64,000 bases of DNA from Nageia nagi (lineage: Eukaryota > Pinophyta): the NCBI GenBank assembly GCA_050084985.1, contig JBITNC010000001.1, positions 90,582,001-90,646,000 on the forward strand, given 5' to 3'. The position numbers were made by a program, and so were the translations under genes. Numbering within the stretch: position 1 is the first letter of the stretch; each line of letters opens with the position of its first letter. The notes beneath the pieces are model-generated. The model was given only the letters and a program-made list of their open reading frames with translations, was not told where the DNA came from and made no database searches. This document shows positions 37,830 through 49,779 of the stretch, piece by piece.

Positions 37830-38295
37830 ACCACGATCCGTAGAGGAATAAAGTTGGGGTTGTTTTCTTGTATAGAATTAGGCCTTCACCTGGATGCCCG
37901 CAAGGTGGAGCCCAGGTACTACTAGTCCTCAACTAGTTCACCTTGGTCAGTAATATACTCTCACAAGGAGAAGTACCAACTATTTTCCAAAGATCCGACG
38001 TATCTTGGACCGACCATTTTAATTATCTTGATTAAGGTTTTCAGTTTTCCTCCTAGGTTATCAGGATAATCCCTGAATGGACGTGCGAACATGTGGTATC
38101 ACTACACACATGCCTGTCCACCTAATAGAGTTATGTCCAATCCAACAGAGGTCTTAGGGGTAATTAAGACGGACTTACCACCACTCGGGTCTTCAGACTA
38201 AAAGGGCTCCAGTCTGCCCTGTCCTCACCTTGTGGCTCCCCAAACAAGTCATGTTGTGGAAGAATACGTGTGGATGTGTTCATTTTAGGGGTTAC
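37830..38295 (-). other. Conserved leader block of A
   Basis: A stretch of about 460 bp with words such as 'taggccttcacctggatgcc', 'aatatactctcacaaggag', 'aggttatcaggataatccct' and 'gtggtatcactacacacat'. Each is found again at the same place in B, C and D. It has no long ORF. A donor-like GGTG|GTAAGT (element sense) lies at 38179/38178 in A and is conserved in C, but not in B or D. Confidence 0.7.
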
Positions 38296-39539
38296 TTTCA
38301 ATATTTGCATTTTGCAAGTATAAGCAAATTGTGCAAAAATATAAAGTAAAGTAAAATTGCATCATCCACATGAGCTTGAAAAACCTTAAAAGTCCAATGG
38401 GTTTTGTACTAACCCCTAAAGGACATTTTACATTTTGTATATTTTGCTCAATTTATTCAAGCACTTAATGAATTAAAAAAGAACTAAGTCCTACTTAGCA
38501 TTTAATTCATAACATGCATTATTCTATGACTTAAAAAAAAATTTAAGTAATCATGCATCATGCATTATTTAACTTAAAAATTTAAGTCCTAAGCATGTTT
38601 TATTCTTCAAACAAGATAAAGATACATGCATCATAAGTTTAGCATGCAATATTTAGATAAAATTTACAAGATAAAGAGACATGCATCATAAGTCTAGCAT
38701 GCAATATCTAGATAAAGTTTAAGTAAAAATTATACCAATTCCCCCCTTTTCACTTAAAGTTTTATCCCTAAAAAAACTTGTATGCTAAGACTTGTCTTAT
38801 AAGTATGCATTTTAAGTAAAAAAAATTCCTTTATTTACTTAAAAAATAGCATGCTTAGACTAAATTACTATGCTTAGAGAGAAAAAAAATGCTAAGAGGT
38901 TAGCATTCTAAAAATTGCATGTGCACCTTAGTAAATTAAACATGCAATATTAAAAATATTCTAAGCATTTTTTTTTAAATAAGCTAAGTTTTAACTTAAA
39001 ATATGTTAAAAATATTCACCACTTCATGCATTAAATGGAAAAAGAAGGAGACCCATACCCCTACTTCATGCACTTTAATGCTTCTCCTACCTCAAGCACT
39101 AAAAAATAAAAAATACTCCTAAGTCAAACAACAAGTAAATGCTTTTTAGTTGTAAAAATATGACCCCCCCTTTTTCTTCCACCAAGAAAAGCATACGTTG
39201 CTTTTGGAAGAGCAAAAATGCAAGTAGTCAACTAAATAAACTTAATGCATTTAAGTGCATTAAAGTGACTAAGAAGACTTGCAAGAAGTTGGCAGTCATC
39301 AACCTTGACCGTGGGAAGGAGGAGGACCTTCATGGAGGCACTATAGGATAACCTATGGAGGTGATGGTGGCCATGCTTATAAGAGTAGATGGTGAAGGAG
39401 GAAGAGGAGGCTTGCGCAGTAGGCTGGTGACAGAGAGGATGAACGCAAGAGGAGACTTATGAGAATAGTAGACGGTGAGGAAGGAGGGAGAAGGCACATA
39501 TGAGGTTATGATTGGCGAGCCAGTTGTACATAATTGGGC

Positions 39540-40520
39540 ACCAAAGACGTCCACCGCGTATGTCTTTCATCCACAGAGGACTGCCCTGCCTATCCATTGA
39601 AAATGTGTTTCAGTGAGGGAAGGACCCTTTCGAGGCATGGATTTTCCATTTATTCATATGGTGCCATGTTTTGGGTGTATTCAAGAAAGACTCGGCCAAA
39701 AATATCGATAATACTATGGAAGCCGGAAGATTGTGCTAGGTGATTGTATACAGAAGCATCTTCTTTAGAATCAAGCTCCTTTGAAGATATCCATGATATG
39801 GGTTGTTCTGAATACCCTAAACTTGCACTCGAATAGGATGAAGTCGACACAGGTGTATAAATTCGCTTTGCCAAGTGTGATCTGCCTGTTGCACCTCCTC
39901 AGGTGAAATACTATTTATGGAGGAGGCAGGAAGGAGTGCACTGGGAAGCGAAGAGGATGTTGCCAGAGGAGTATTTTGAGTGTGTTTTCGCCTCCATGTA
40001 TTTTGAGTTGTTTATGTGATGATCTGTAGAGATTTGTAATCGCTTCTAATGGATTCGTTCTACAGTCAGGATTATAGCAGTGAATGCTTTTTACCTGCAT
40101 CCCTTACCTTGGCTATTCTATTTTAGAAAATTGCTGTGTCTTTAATGGCTTGCACTAGATTTTCTTTGGCAGTGAGTTTATGTTTTCTACCTGAGGAAGA
40201 AAATTAATTACTTAAGTCACAACTGCCGATAAAGATTTTTCCTTGTGTACAAGTTTATGAATAGTGTTGATAATATAAAGCACTTTACGATCGTGAGCAA
40301 GTTACCGTCTGTTAAACATGCCAGAAAACCTTTGCAGTAAAAATATCATGAGCAGCTACCAGAAATCCATGTTTAGTACTATTTGCCACCTTCTCTACAT
40401 AGTCAATAGCTCTTTTGGTGCAGAGCCTAAGCAGATTACAACGTATCCATTTTGCGCATATGAGATGAGGCATTTTGTCAAACATTTTACAGACCCTATC
40501 TTATTTTGTTTGTAAATTGA
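39540..40520. other. Non-homologous block in the leader of A, possibly host-derived
   Basis: This block is not shared with B, C or D and is less AT-rich than the surrounding leader. On the plus strand, 39745-40019 reads like protein with two in-frame stops (39834 and 39858). It includes SSSFEDIHDMGCSEYPKLAL and 'DLPVAPPQVKYYLWRRQE', ends YFELFM-stop, and is followed by 3'UTR-like text. On the minus strand, 39874-39650 is open for 74 codons. I do not recognise either. Confidence 0.4.
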
Positions 40521-40997
40521 CAATTAAAAAAATCCTCCTTATACGTAAAAAAATACTATGTAAATATTTCAAAACTTGTAAATAAAGTCCTCCACTTTAT
40601 TTCAACAATAACATATGTAAAAAATTGCACCTTCCTCTTTTTTTTTATATTTTTCATAAAAGACTTGTAAAAAAAACTTTTCAATAAGATGCTATCATAA
40701 TATATTTTTGATCAAAAAAAAAAAAAGCATTTTCTTTGTACATTAAAAATAAATTACTAACATAAAATATTGTTAGTAAGAAGAGAGTAGCAAAAATATA
40801 TTATGGTATTTGAAGTTATTTTTGCTAAGACATCTAGCATAATCATACAAAAAATTAGTATCATAATGAACTTAGTTAAAGAAGGATAGAAGGTTATACC
40901 TTTGCAAACCTTTTACCTCACAATGAAGATTAGGATTAAGATCTCCAAATTTGAGAAGGATGAAGAACCTCCAAAATGTAGAAGAAGAGCTTCCACA

Positions 40998-41015
40998 CCA
41001 AGCTCTAGATACCAA
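40998..41015 (-). other. Element A primer-binding site
   Basis: Element-sense TTGGTATCTAGAGCTTGG begins one base after the 5' LTR. It is close to the initiator-Met tRNA complement, with one extra T. Confidence 0.8.
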
Positions 41016-41016
41016 T

Positions 41017-41516
41017 TGAGAGAATTAGCACTACTCTAATTCCCAAGGTCCAAGACTATAAAAAGCTCAATCACATTCAACATGCAACATCTACAAGCTA
41101 CTAACACATTCACACAATATGACACCAATATAATGTGGTTCCTCCCTCCTTGGGAGTACATCCACAACTAGTTCTCTATTCTCAATCTATGCACCTCTTA
41201 CTACAATTCTCTTCCTCTCCTACACAACCTAGTAGAGTAATCTTACTCCAAAACTTAGATGTTTTACAAGAGGAGAGGCCCTCTATTTATAGCTTGAGAG
41301 CACCTCCCTAACCTCCCTTTAACCCAAGGGTAAGGTTAGGGTTACAATAAATGTGTGACCTAACTTTAACCTACCAACTAACCCCATGGTAAGGTCAAAG
41401 TCCACACATAATAAAGAATTCAATTAATCCCTTAAGGTATCTACATATCCTTTAAGTGATTAATTGAACTTACAAGGAGTTTAGATATTCATAATATTTC
41501 ATTACAAATTCTAACA
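41017..41516 (-). repeat. Element A 5' LTR
   Basis: 500 bp, about 98% identical by eye to 32318-32817. It is followed by the target duplication caaca. Confidence 0.92.
41283..41292 (-). promoter_or_regulatory. TATA box in the A 5' LTR
   Basis: Element-sense CTATAAATAG, conserved in every LTR of the nest. Confidence 0.6.
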
Positions 41517-42775
41517 CAACATACATCACAACTTTAGAAAATAGCTAGTGCTTCTCTTTATGAGAGTATATTATTGTCTAAGAAGAACTGGTTGAGGATT
41601 GGTAGCACTTAAGGTCCTTGTAAGCATCTAGGTGAAGGCCTAATTTTAAATAAAAAAATAAATCTCAACTCTTATGATTATACTTGGTGATAATAATGTT
41701 GGATGGATGATTATTATGCTTGTTAATAAATTAAATATTTAATTTATTGATTAATTTAAACATGTGTAATTATTATTTTTAAACTCAACATGTATGCTTA
41801 CATTGTTTATCTCTTTTTTATATTTTTGTAGCTATGAGAGACTCTTTTACATTCAAGTATATTCTAAATGGTTTCAACTTTGGTATTTAGGAACCTAAGA
41901 TGAAAGTAGAACTTCAAGCATGAAAAATTTAGATGATTATTAATGAAAATCAAATTACTCCATCAAAAGAGAAAAAACTTGAAACTTATAATACAAAGAA
42001 TGATTTGACATCTTCTATGATCTTTCGTGCAATTTTCGATGAGATTCTCCTTATAATATCTTCTTCAAACTCTGCAATGGAAGCTTAGGATAAACTAAAG
42101 AGTATTTACCTTAGCACTAAAGCCTTTAGAAGGTTTACCATTCTTCAAAAGTTATTGTAATCATGTCAAGAGAGAAAAAAAGTGTGGTAATATATCTGAA
42201 TAAGGTTATTGACCTTAGGATCCAACTTGTGGGGTGTGGTTGTAATTGGATTAATGATGAGTTTTTAACTTTCATCATCCTTCAAAATCTCTTTTCTAAG
42301 TTTAACCATTTTGTAATAGTTATTGAAATTAAGCTTGATGATGAAAAAGAAGTGTTATCCTTAGAAAATCTATCAAGAATTCTCTTAAAATATGAGAAAA
42401 CACTTAACAATAAAGCATTGATCACCAATCCTAAGGAACCTTTAGTGGCACTAGGACTAGTTAAGCCTCATTTCAAAAATAAGGGCCATAACCCAAAGAA
42501 GGGTTCTCATGCATATAAAAAGAACTTCAAAAATGGTGGAAACATAAAAAGTTATGATCAAGATAATTCAAAGAAAACTAAAATTAAATTTGATAGAAAT
42601 TACAATTTTTGTGATGACTATGGTCATATGGAAGCTAATTACCGTAAAAAAAATAAAGAATAAGATGGAAGTTGTAATTTCTATGGCATTTATAGCCATA
42701 ATAAAATTGATTGCTATAAGAGAAAGAAAAGTCAAGGTGAAAAAGAATATATAAAAAAATCTAATAACAATAAGA
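41517..42775 (+). pseudogene. Element D leader end and gag (decayed)
   Basis: The conserved leader block resumes after A and ends near 41650. An acceptor-like tatttttgtag ends at 41831, directly followed by CTATGAGAGA with the gag ATG at 41834. gag text can be followed with stops (SFTFKYILNGFNFGI-stop). The longest open part is 42163-42663, with VIYLNKVIDLRIQLVGCGCN. Two zinc-knuckle relics follow: YNFCDDYGHMEANY near 42601 and CNFYGIYSHNKIDC near 42673. Confidence 0.8.
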
Positions 42776-43874
42776 ACAAAAATTCTACTTATGTTGCTGC
42801 CTTTTACTCTATATCTCGCTCTATGATAAATGATTGGATTGTCGATTCATGATGCATTAATCACATGTATTTCAAAAAAAATAAGTTTGAAAACTTTCAC
42901 AAGTATAGAAAAGATGTAGTTATGATAGGTAATAATTTAATCTTAGAAGTTCAAGGTATTGGGAGTGTGTGGTTATAAGGAAGGATTCTCGAGAATATCC
43001 TTTATGTGTCTAAACTCATTATGAATCTTCTTTTCATAATTCAAGTTACAAAGAGAGGTTACTCTTTTACGTTTACCTTACACTCTTGGTGCAGGAAAAG
43101 GGGTCTTGCCACTTTGATGAAAGGACTAATGAAAAATGATCTTTACATTGTAGATCAATTTTCAATAAAGATATGTCTTGCAACTAATGTCTTCTTTAAA
43201 GGTAATCTTTTGCACCATCGATTAGACCACCTTATCCATAAGAACATTTAAGTTATGAAATATCATGAAATTATGAAAGGTTTGCCTATAATATCATCTA
43301 CAATTGGTCTTTGTGAGAAGTGCATTCTAGGTAAAATGAATTGATAAAAATTCTTTAAAGATAATGCAACTAAAATAACTCAACCTCTTTAGCTTATGCA
43401 TTCATATTTTATGGGTCCTTCTCCAACTAAGTTGTTAAGGGGAGCATCTTATGTCTTGACCTTTATTGATGACTTCAACAGGATGACATTTGATTATCTT
43501 TTAGAGCACAAGGATCAAACCTTTGATAGATTCAAAGATTTCAAAACCTTGGTAGAAAATTAATCTAGATTCAAAATTAAAATATTGATATTTGATAATG
43601 AGAGTGAGTATAACAATAATGAATTTAATGATTTTTGTACCAAGTATAAAATCAAAAGGCAATTTTTAGTCTCTTACACTCCTCAGCAGAATGGTGTAAC
43701 CGAAATAAAGAATAAAACCATTAAAAAAATGGTAAGATGTATGTTGGATGATCTTTCTAACTTCTTATGGGATGAAGCTATAAATACTATAATCTACATC
43801 TTAAATAGGTATCCTACAAAAGTAGTTGAAGGAAAAACTCCGTATAAGGTATGGATATGAAAAAAACCTAGCAT
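42776..43874 (+). pseudogene. Element D protease and integrase N-terminal half (decayed)
   Basis: The protease site reads DWIVDS-stop (TGA near 42850) instead of DSG. Then come MNLLFIIQVTKRGYSF, the damaged HHCC (LHHRLDHLIHKNI, LCEKCILGKM), LTFIDDFNRMTF, FDNESEYNNNEF (second catalytic Asp region altered) and PQQNGVTEIKNKT. The frame ends at KKPSI, where element B inserted. Confidence 0.85.
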
Positions 43875-44374
43875 TGAAGGAACTAACATTAACAAGATAA
43901 TTCTTAATCAACCAAGATCATATGAAATCCAAACTCACATCAAAATAACTCAAGAAGATAATCTCACAAAGTAACTCAAGATGTAAAGTGGTTCCTTCAA
44001 CTAGGAGTACATCCACTAACTAGATCTTTACTTCAATCATAAATACAACTCTCTTACAATTCTCCTAATATCAACTCCTACACTTATATCTTATAACATA
44101 ATTTTACTCCATAAATTGGTGTGTAATCACAAAGAGGGAGCCTTCTATTTATAGGCCAAAATCCTTCTTTGGATCACCTTTTTATCTAATGTACAAAAGC
44201 ATGATATGCACATCCTTTTACCCAAGAGGCATGCTCATGACATGGAGTGTAAGATAAGTCACATTATCATATTAACTTAAATACTTAAGATATCAAATGA
44301 TACCCTTAAGTATTAATGAATTTACATAAAAGATTTAATACAACCTTTACAATAATGCATTATACATTTCAACA
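43875..44374 (-). repeat. Element B 3' LTR
   Basis: Plus-strand text runs from tgaaggaactaac to atttcaaca. Its partner is 52119-52618. Confidence 0.9.
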
Positions 44375-44383
44375 CTCCCCCTT
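44375..44383 (-). other. Element B polypurine tract
   Basis: Element-sense AAGGGGGAG abuts the LTR and is identical to that of A. Confidence 0.85.
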
Positions 44384-44839
44384 AATGCAATATTGGGATA
44401 AATCAAGTAAAAAAGAAGAGAAAATAAGAGAGTTATCCTCCAAATAGATACAACGGAGATGTAAATTTTTTATATATTTGTGAAGTAAGAAAAATCTATT
44501 TTAAGACTCACTACTTTACCAAATACAATCATTAACCACAACTAGTTTCAATGTACATGAAATAGTCATCCAATTAGAAGTCATAAAGAGTCTTCAAGAG
44601 CCTACATACTTGAGGTAAGTTACCTACAATCTTAGAGGAACCTACAAGTTATTAGCAACTCAAATAATAAGATCAATTAGATGCATCATATTCATATCAA
44701 TAAGGATAGATGAATCACACAAATGCCATCATGAACTGATCAATGGTGCACTGTAAGTCATCATGAAGATGCCATGCCAAATACTTATAGTTATCTGTTA
44801 TATATAAAATATATGTTGATTATCATTACAAAATAGAGC

Positions 44840-45035
44840 ATGCACATATGAGTTTTTCACATATGGATAACTGAATAATGCCAAAGGACACATAAGAGTT
44901 CCTCACATATGGATAACTAAATAGTGCTAGATTGATAAAAAAATAGAGTATGCACATATATGTTCTTCACATATGGATAACTAAATAGTGCCAAAAGACA
45001 CATAAGAGTTTCTCACACATAGATAATTGAATAAT
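44840..45035. repeat. 3' UTR tandem repeat of B, four units, different monomer from A and C
   Basis: The unit is built around 'ttcctcacatatggataact' and 'aatagtgcca', spaced about 50-60 bp. A and C amplify a different word (cagagcaaacttacca), which in B is present once near 45070. Confidence 0.75.
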
Positions 45036-45176
45036 GCAAGATTGACCAATTTGTATAATAAATTCCTCATGTAAAGCAAACTTACCATGAAGGTGTACAA
45101 CAAAATCAACACTATATAGCATAAAATCCTCCTAAGGGTGAAATTATCATCACAAACATGAATTCTACATAAGAAT

Positions 45177-46720
45177 TCAAACTTCACTCCCCTTTGAGGG
45201 CAACTTCACCAATCTAATAGCATCCCTTAGCTTACAAAAATGAGCTTTCAAGAGGGGCTTGATGAATAAATAAGTAGAGTTCAAGGTGAATGGACAATAC
45301 TCTAGGTGTATGATGCCATTAAGAACCTTCTCCATGATAAAATATGTATGGATTTTTATATATTTTATTCTTTGATAAAATATTGGATTCTTAACCAAAA
45401 AAATAGCAAACTGATTATATGAAGAGATCAAAGATAAACCACCTTACTCATACCTAATTTCTTTTAGAAGATGCCTTAGCCAAATGGCTTCCTAGGTTGC
45501 AACAAATATAACATGATATTCAGCTTCTATGGTGGAAAGAGAAATAGTAGATTGCTTCTTGTAAGCTCAAGAGATAGCACTTGAACTAATGCTAAACACA
45601 TATGTAGAGGTTGACTTTTTATCATCTCTATCTCCCCCATAGTTAGAATCTAAGAATCTAGAGAGAATAAACGAGGGTAACTTGGAATATTTGAGAGTAA
45701 GATCTTTAGTTCCTGCAACATACCTCAAGATTTGCTTAACAACATTTAGATGCTCAACATATAATTTTTGCATGAATTGTGCCATCAGATTCACTGCAAA
45801 GGTAATATTTGGTCTAGATATAGTTAAACATAAAAGACTACCAATTAATTACCTGTAAGTTGTAGCATTAATTAATTGAGAGTTAGAGCTTAGAAAAATA
45901 ATAATTTTAGAAAATATTAGGGTTACAACATATCTACACTCCATTTCAAACTTCTATAAGATATTTGATATATACTTATATTGATTAAGGTAAGTACAAT
46001 CCTTGTAGTGAACACTTGCATTCTAAGATAGTAGTGCAAGAGACCAATATCAATCATTTCAAATGTTACCTTAAGTTTGGATATGCACTTTTGAATGATT
46101 TCATCATTATTCTCAATAATCAAAAGATCATATACATAAAGAAGAATTAAGACCATGTCATTTTTTAATTGAGCATATATAGATCATAGTCAAAAAAACA
46201 TTTAGAGAATCTAATGTTTGCAAAGTACTTTGAAATCTTTTTATACCAAACTCGAGGTGCTTGCTTAAGTCCATATAAAGACTTCTTTAGCTTACACATA
46301 AAGTACTCTTTACCTTTCATAATAAACCCTTCTAGTTGATTCATAAAAATTTTCACATCCAAGTCACCATTGAGAAATGCACTCTTGAAATCAAGTTGAA
46401 AAATTTTCCATCTTTAAGCTACAAAAAAAGTAAAAATAACTCTCACAGTAGGCATCTTTGCCATAGGAGCAAGGTTTCCTTATAATCTACATTGTTTTTT
46501 TGAGCAAAACTTTTAGCTACTAACCTTACCTTATATTTTTTAATATCTTCAACTTAATTAAACTTGACCTTATAGATCCATTTATTACCAATCACATTCT
46601 TATTACTGGGATAAGGAATCAAGTCCCAAGTTTTATTTTTATAAGCACTTCATACTCCACTTTCATGGTTTCCATCCACACTTATGCTTAGAAGCTTCTT
46701 TGAAGGTTGAAGGCTCATGG
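45177..46720 (-). pseudogene. Element B reverse transcriptase and RNase H (fragmented)
   Basis: Order from high to low coordinate: MDVKIFMNQLEGF, SLYGLKQAPRVWYK, then VLILLYVYDLLI (the catalytic YVDD has become YVYD), 'LKVTFEMIDIGLLHYYL', NLMAQFMQKLYVEHL, DSNYGGDRDDKKSTSTYVF and FYQRIKYIKIHTYFI. It ends VKLPSKGSEV. Stops and indels separate all pieces. Confidence 0.88.
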
Positions 46721-47940
46721 TTGTTGTTAATCTTGTCAATTAAAGATTTATTCAAGGTCATGCTCCTTGTTACCCTTTATGTTAGAGAATTTGGTTCCTG
46801 AGGTGACTTATCTATATCAATATCTAACCAGTTAAAAGCAACTAAAGAGTCCTTTGGATCATCAACATCCTTGTTAAAAGTAGATTTTTTAAGAAGTTCA
46901 TTGAACTTTACATCCCTTAAAATGAACACTGCTTTATAAGTTGAAGAGTAGAGCTTGTAGCCTCTATGTTGACTATCATAACCCATAAAGATGCATTTTT
47001 TAGCTTTTTTATTTAATTTCTTTCTTTTCTCATAAATAATGTAGGAGAAAGCTTCACAACCAAACACTTTAAGGTGAGAAATGTTAGGTTTTCTTCTTGA
47101 CTATACTTCAAAAAGAGTTTTACTTTGAATAACTTTTATAGGACATCTATTCAAAGTGTAAATAGCAATGCTCATAACTTCACCCCATAAGAACTTAGAA
47201 AGATTACCCAACATGCATCTATCCATCTCTATGATTATTCTATTTTTTTATTTGGTAACACCATTCTATTGACGAGTGTATAGAATTATAAACTACCTCT
47301 TGATTCCATACTTAGCACAATATTCATTAAACTCATTACTATTATATTCTCTTCTATTATTTGATCTCAACATTTTGATTTTAAAGTTAGTTTGATTCTT
47401 ACCAAAGGCCTTAAAAATCTTAAAATTCTTAAAATTTTGATCCTTATACTCAAGTAGATACCCAAAGGTCATCTTACTAAAGTCATCAATGAAGGTCAAG
47501 ATGTAAGATGCTCCTTTAAGCAACTTAATCTTAAATGGATCCATCAAATCTGAATGCATAAGTTGAAAAAGTTAAGATGCTCTTATTACCTTATCTTTTT
47601 CAAACTTTTATCTATGCATCTTACCAAGAACGCACTTCTTGCATAGACCATTCAAAAAAAAAAATGAAGGTAAACCCTCCACAAGTTCTTGGTATTTCAT
47701 GACTTGAATACATTTGTGGTTAGGGTGCTTTAAATGATGATGCCAAAGATTACCTTTAGAACACATATTAGAAGTAAGATACATCTTTGATGGAATTTGA
47801 TCCATAATGTAGAGGTTATCTTTCATTGATTCTTTAACCAAAGTGGCAAGTCCTTTCTTAATGCACTAGGATTGAGAGTTGAACTTAAAAGAGTACCCTT
47901 TTTTACCAACTTAGATCATAGAGAGAAGGTTCATCTTTTA
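46721..47940 (-). pseudogene. Element B integrase (fragmented)
   Basis: The HHCC block can be read (LWHHHLKHPNHKCI, LCKKCVLGKMH). Next is LTFIDDFSKMTFGY, and then MLRSNNRREYNSNEF, where the catalytic D-N-G-G is replaced by N-N-R-R. MFGCEAFSYI and 'MGYDSQHRGYKLYS' follow. Essential residues are lost. Confidence 0.88.
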
Positions 47941-49128
47941 CTTAGGAATATAAAGAATATTTTTAAGAATCTTTCTGTAAATTAGCATACTTCCAATTCT
48001 TTGAACTTCAAGGGTAAAGTTATCACCTATCACATTCATATCCTTATTATACTTATGAAAGTTCTTAAACTTTTTCTTTTCAAAGCATAGGTGATTAGCG
48101 CAACTAGATTCAACAATCCATTTAGATAAAAAAGAATGAGACATGGAGTAGAGCATTATAGCAAAACTAGCGTGAGTAGTTTTTTTCCTTTGTAGCTCTT
48201 TACATTTTCATTACCTTTGTATTTTTTTCTCTTTTCTTTTTTTAACAACTTCTTTGTGACCTTGAATGCCATAATAGTTACAATTACCATCAAATTTTTT
48301 CTTAAGATAAAGAATGTTTGCTTTACCTTTTTCATCTCTTTGCTTGAAGTGATTATTGTTATCATTATTTCTGCTACTATGGTTATTATTTTTATTATTC
48401 TTGTTGCTGTTGTAGCTAGTGCCTCTTTTCTCAAACCTTTTGGAAGAAGAAGGGTAAGATTTCTTTTAATGTTTGAACTTCTTTTTGAAATGAATTTTGG
48501 TTGCTACAAGAGCAACATTATTATCCTTAGGAGAAGAAATCAACCTTTTATTATTAAAGGTTTTCTCATGCTTCAATAGGTACTTTGAAAGGTTCTTAAA
48601 GGAGATGACTTCTTCTTCATCATCAAACCTTATTTTTATAAATGTTATAAAATTTCTAAACTTTGAAGAGAGGTTTTAAAGAATAATGAAGATCATAAAT
48701 TCATCATTGATCTAATTATATCTATAAGTAATAAGTTAGGTCTTTAGGTTAATGCTTTTATTCAAGTAGATAGCCATATTTTCATATTTCTTTTGATGAG
48801 ATTGATGTAACTTTTGAAGAATGGTAAATTTTTTTGAAAAGTTTAAACTAAGATAGATTTACTTTAGCTTATCCCATGCTTCCTTTGTTAAAGTTGAAAA
48901 AAATATCATCAATAGCACATCATCTAAAATTGCATGATAAATCATGAAGGTTTCTAACTCATTCTTTATGTTGTAAACCTCTAGTGTTTTTTCATCTGTA
49001 GGAGGTACAAGGTTCTCATTCATTGTTTGCCATAGCTTCTTTATCTGTAATTCGACTCTCATCTAAGGTTCTCAAATTCTATAGTTGGAACCATCAAGAA
49101 TGTGTTTGAGTAAAAAGGATTCTCCCAT
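47938..49128 (-). pseudogene. Element B gag and protease (fragmented)
   Basis: gag begins at the ATG at 49128 (MGESFLLKHILDGSNYRI) and soon meets a stop. 48859-49062 is open (MRVELQIKKLWQ...EAWDKLK). The zinc knuckle relic near 48290 reads CNYYGIQGHKE, without the second and fourth ligands. The protease site near 48120 reads KWIVESSCANH, with the catalytic DSG replaced by ESS. Confidence 0.82.
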
Positions 49129-49319
49129 TTGTTACATAAAAATATGAAATAATAAGCATGTATTTTCAATTATCAATATTAAATGTTAAGTTTTAACTAA
49201 GTAAATAATACATGTTACAATTTAACACTAAAGACATGTTTGATTTGATTCACAAGTGCAAATATATAATTCAAATAATACCTATGTATCCAAATACATT
49301 TATCATCTCAAAAACCATA

Positions 49320-49765
49320 GATGTAGAGCGATATTGTTGAGGCTTTTTTTGTCTAAAATTAGGCTTTCAGTTGGATGCCCACATAAAAAGAATTCAAGTA
49401 CTACCAATCTTCAACCAGTTCCCTTTGAGAAGTAATATACTCTCACAAGGAGAAGTACTAGCTATTTTCCAAGGTTTTAGCATTTTTTAGATTGGCCAAA
49501 TTATTAATCTTGATTAGGTTTTAAATTTTTTTCTTAGGTTATTAAGATAATCCCTGAATAGACGTGCAAATATGTGGTATCACTACACATATACCTATCC
49601 ATCTATTAGAGTTAAATCTAGACCAACAGAGAATTTAAAGGCAATTAAGTAGTACAAACTTTTCACCATTTGGATCATCAAATTTAAAGGCTCTAATCCA
49701 CCTATCTTCACTTTATGGCTCCCCAAACAAGTTATGTTATGAAATGTACATGCAGATGTGTTCAT
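49320..49765 (-). other. Conserved leader block of B
   Basis: It has the same order of words as 37830-38295 in A (aatatactctcacaaggag, gataatccctgaa, gtggtatcactacacata) despite the general decay of B. The donor-like GGTG|GTAAGT of A and C is not present here. Confidence 0.65.
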
Positions 49766-49779
49766 TTTAAGGGATTGTT

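Larger units (their letters stand above)
32318..41516 (-). mobile_element. Element A: nearly complete Ty1/copia retrotransposon (9.2 kb)
   Basis: It is bounded by 500-bp LTRs that differ at about ten positions and by an exact 5-bp target duplication, caaca (32313-32317 and 41517-41521). In minus-strand order it has LTR, primer site, a 3.2-kb leader with a non-homologous block, gag, protease, integrase, RT, RNase H, a 3' UTR minisatellite, polypurine tract and LTR. It is young but inactive. Several stops look like single C-to-T or G-to-A changes (Trp to TAG/TGA, Gln to TAA), and one extra A in a run near 35267 shifts the frame before RT. Confidence 0.92.
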
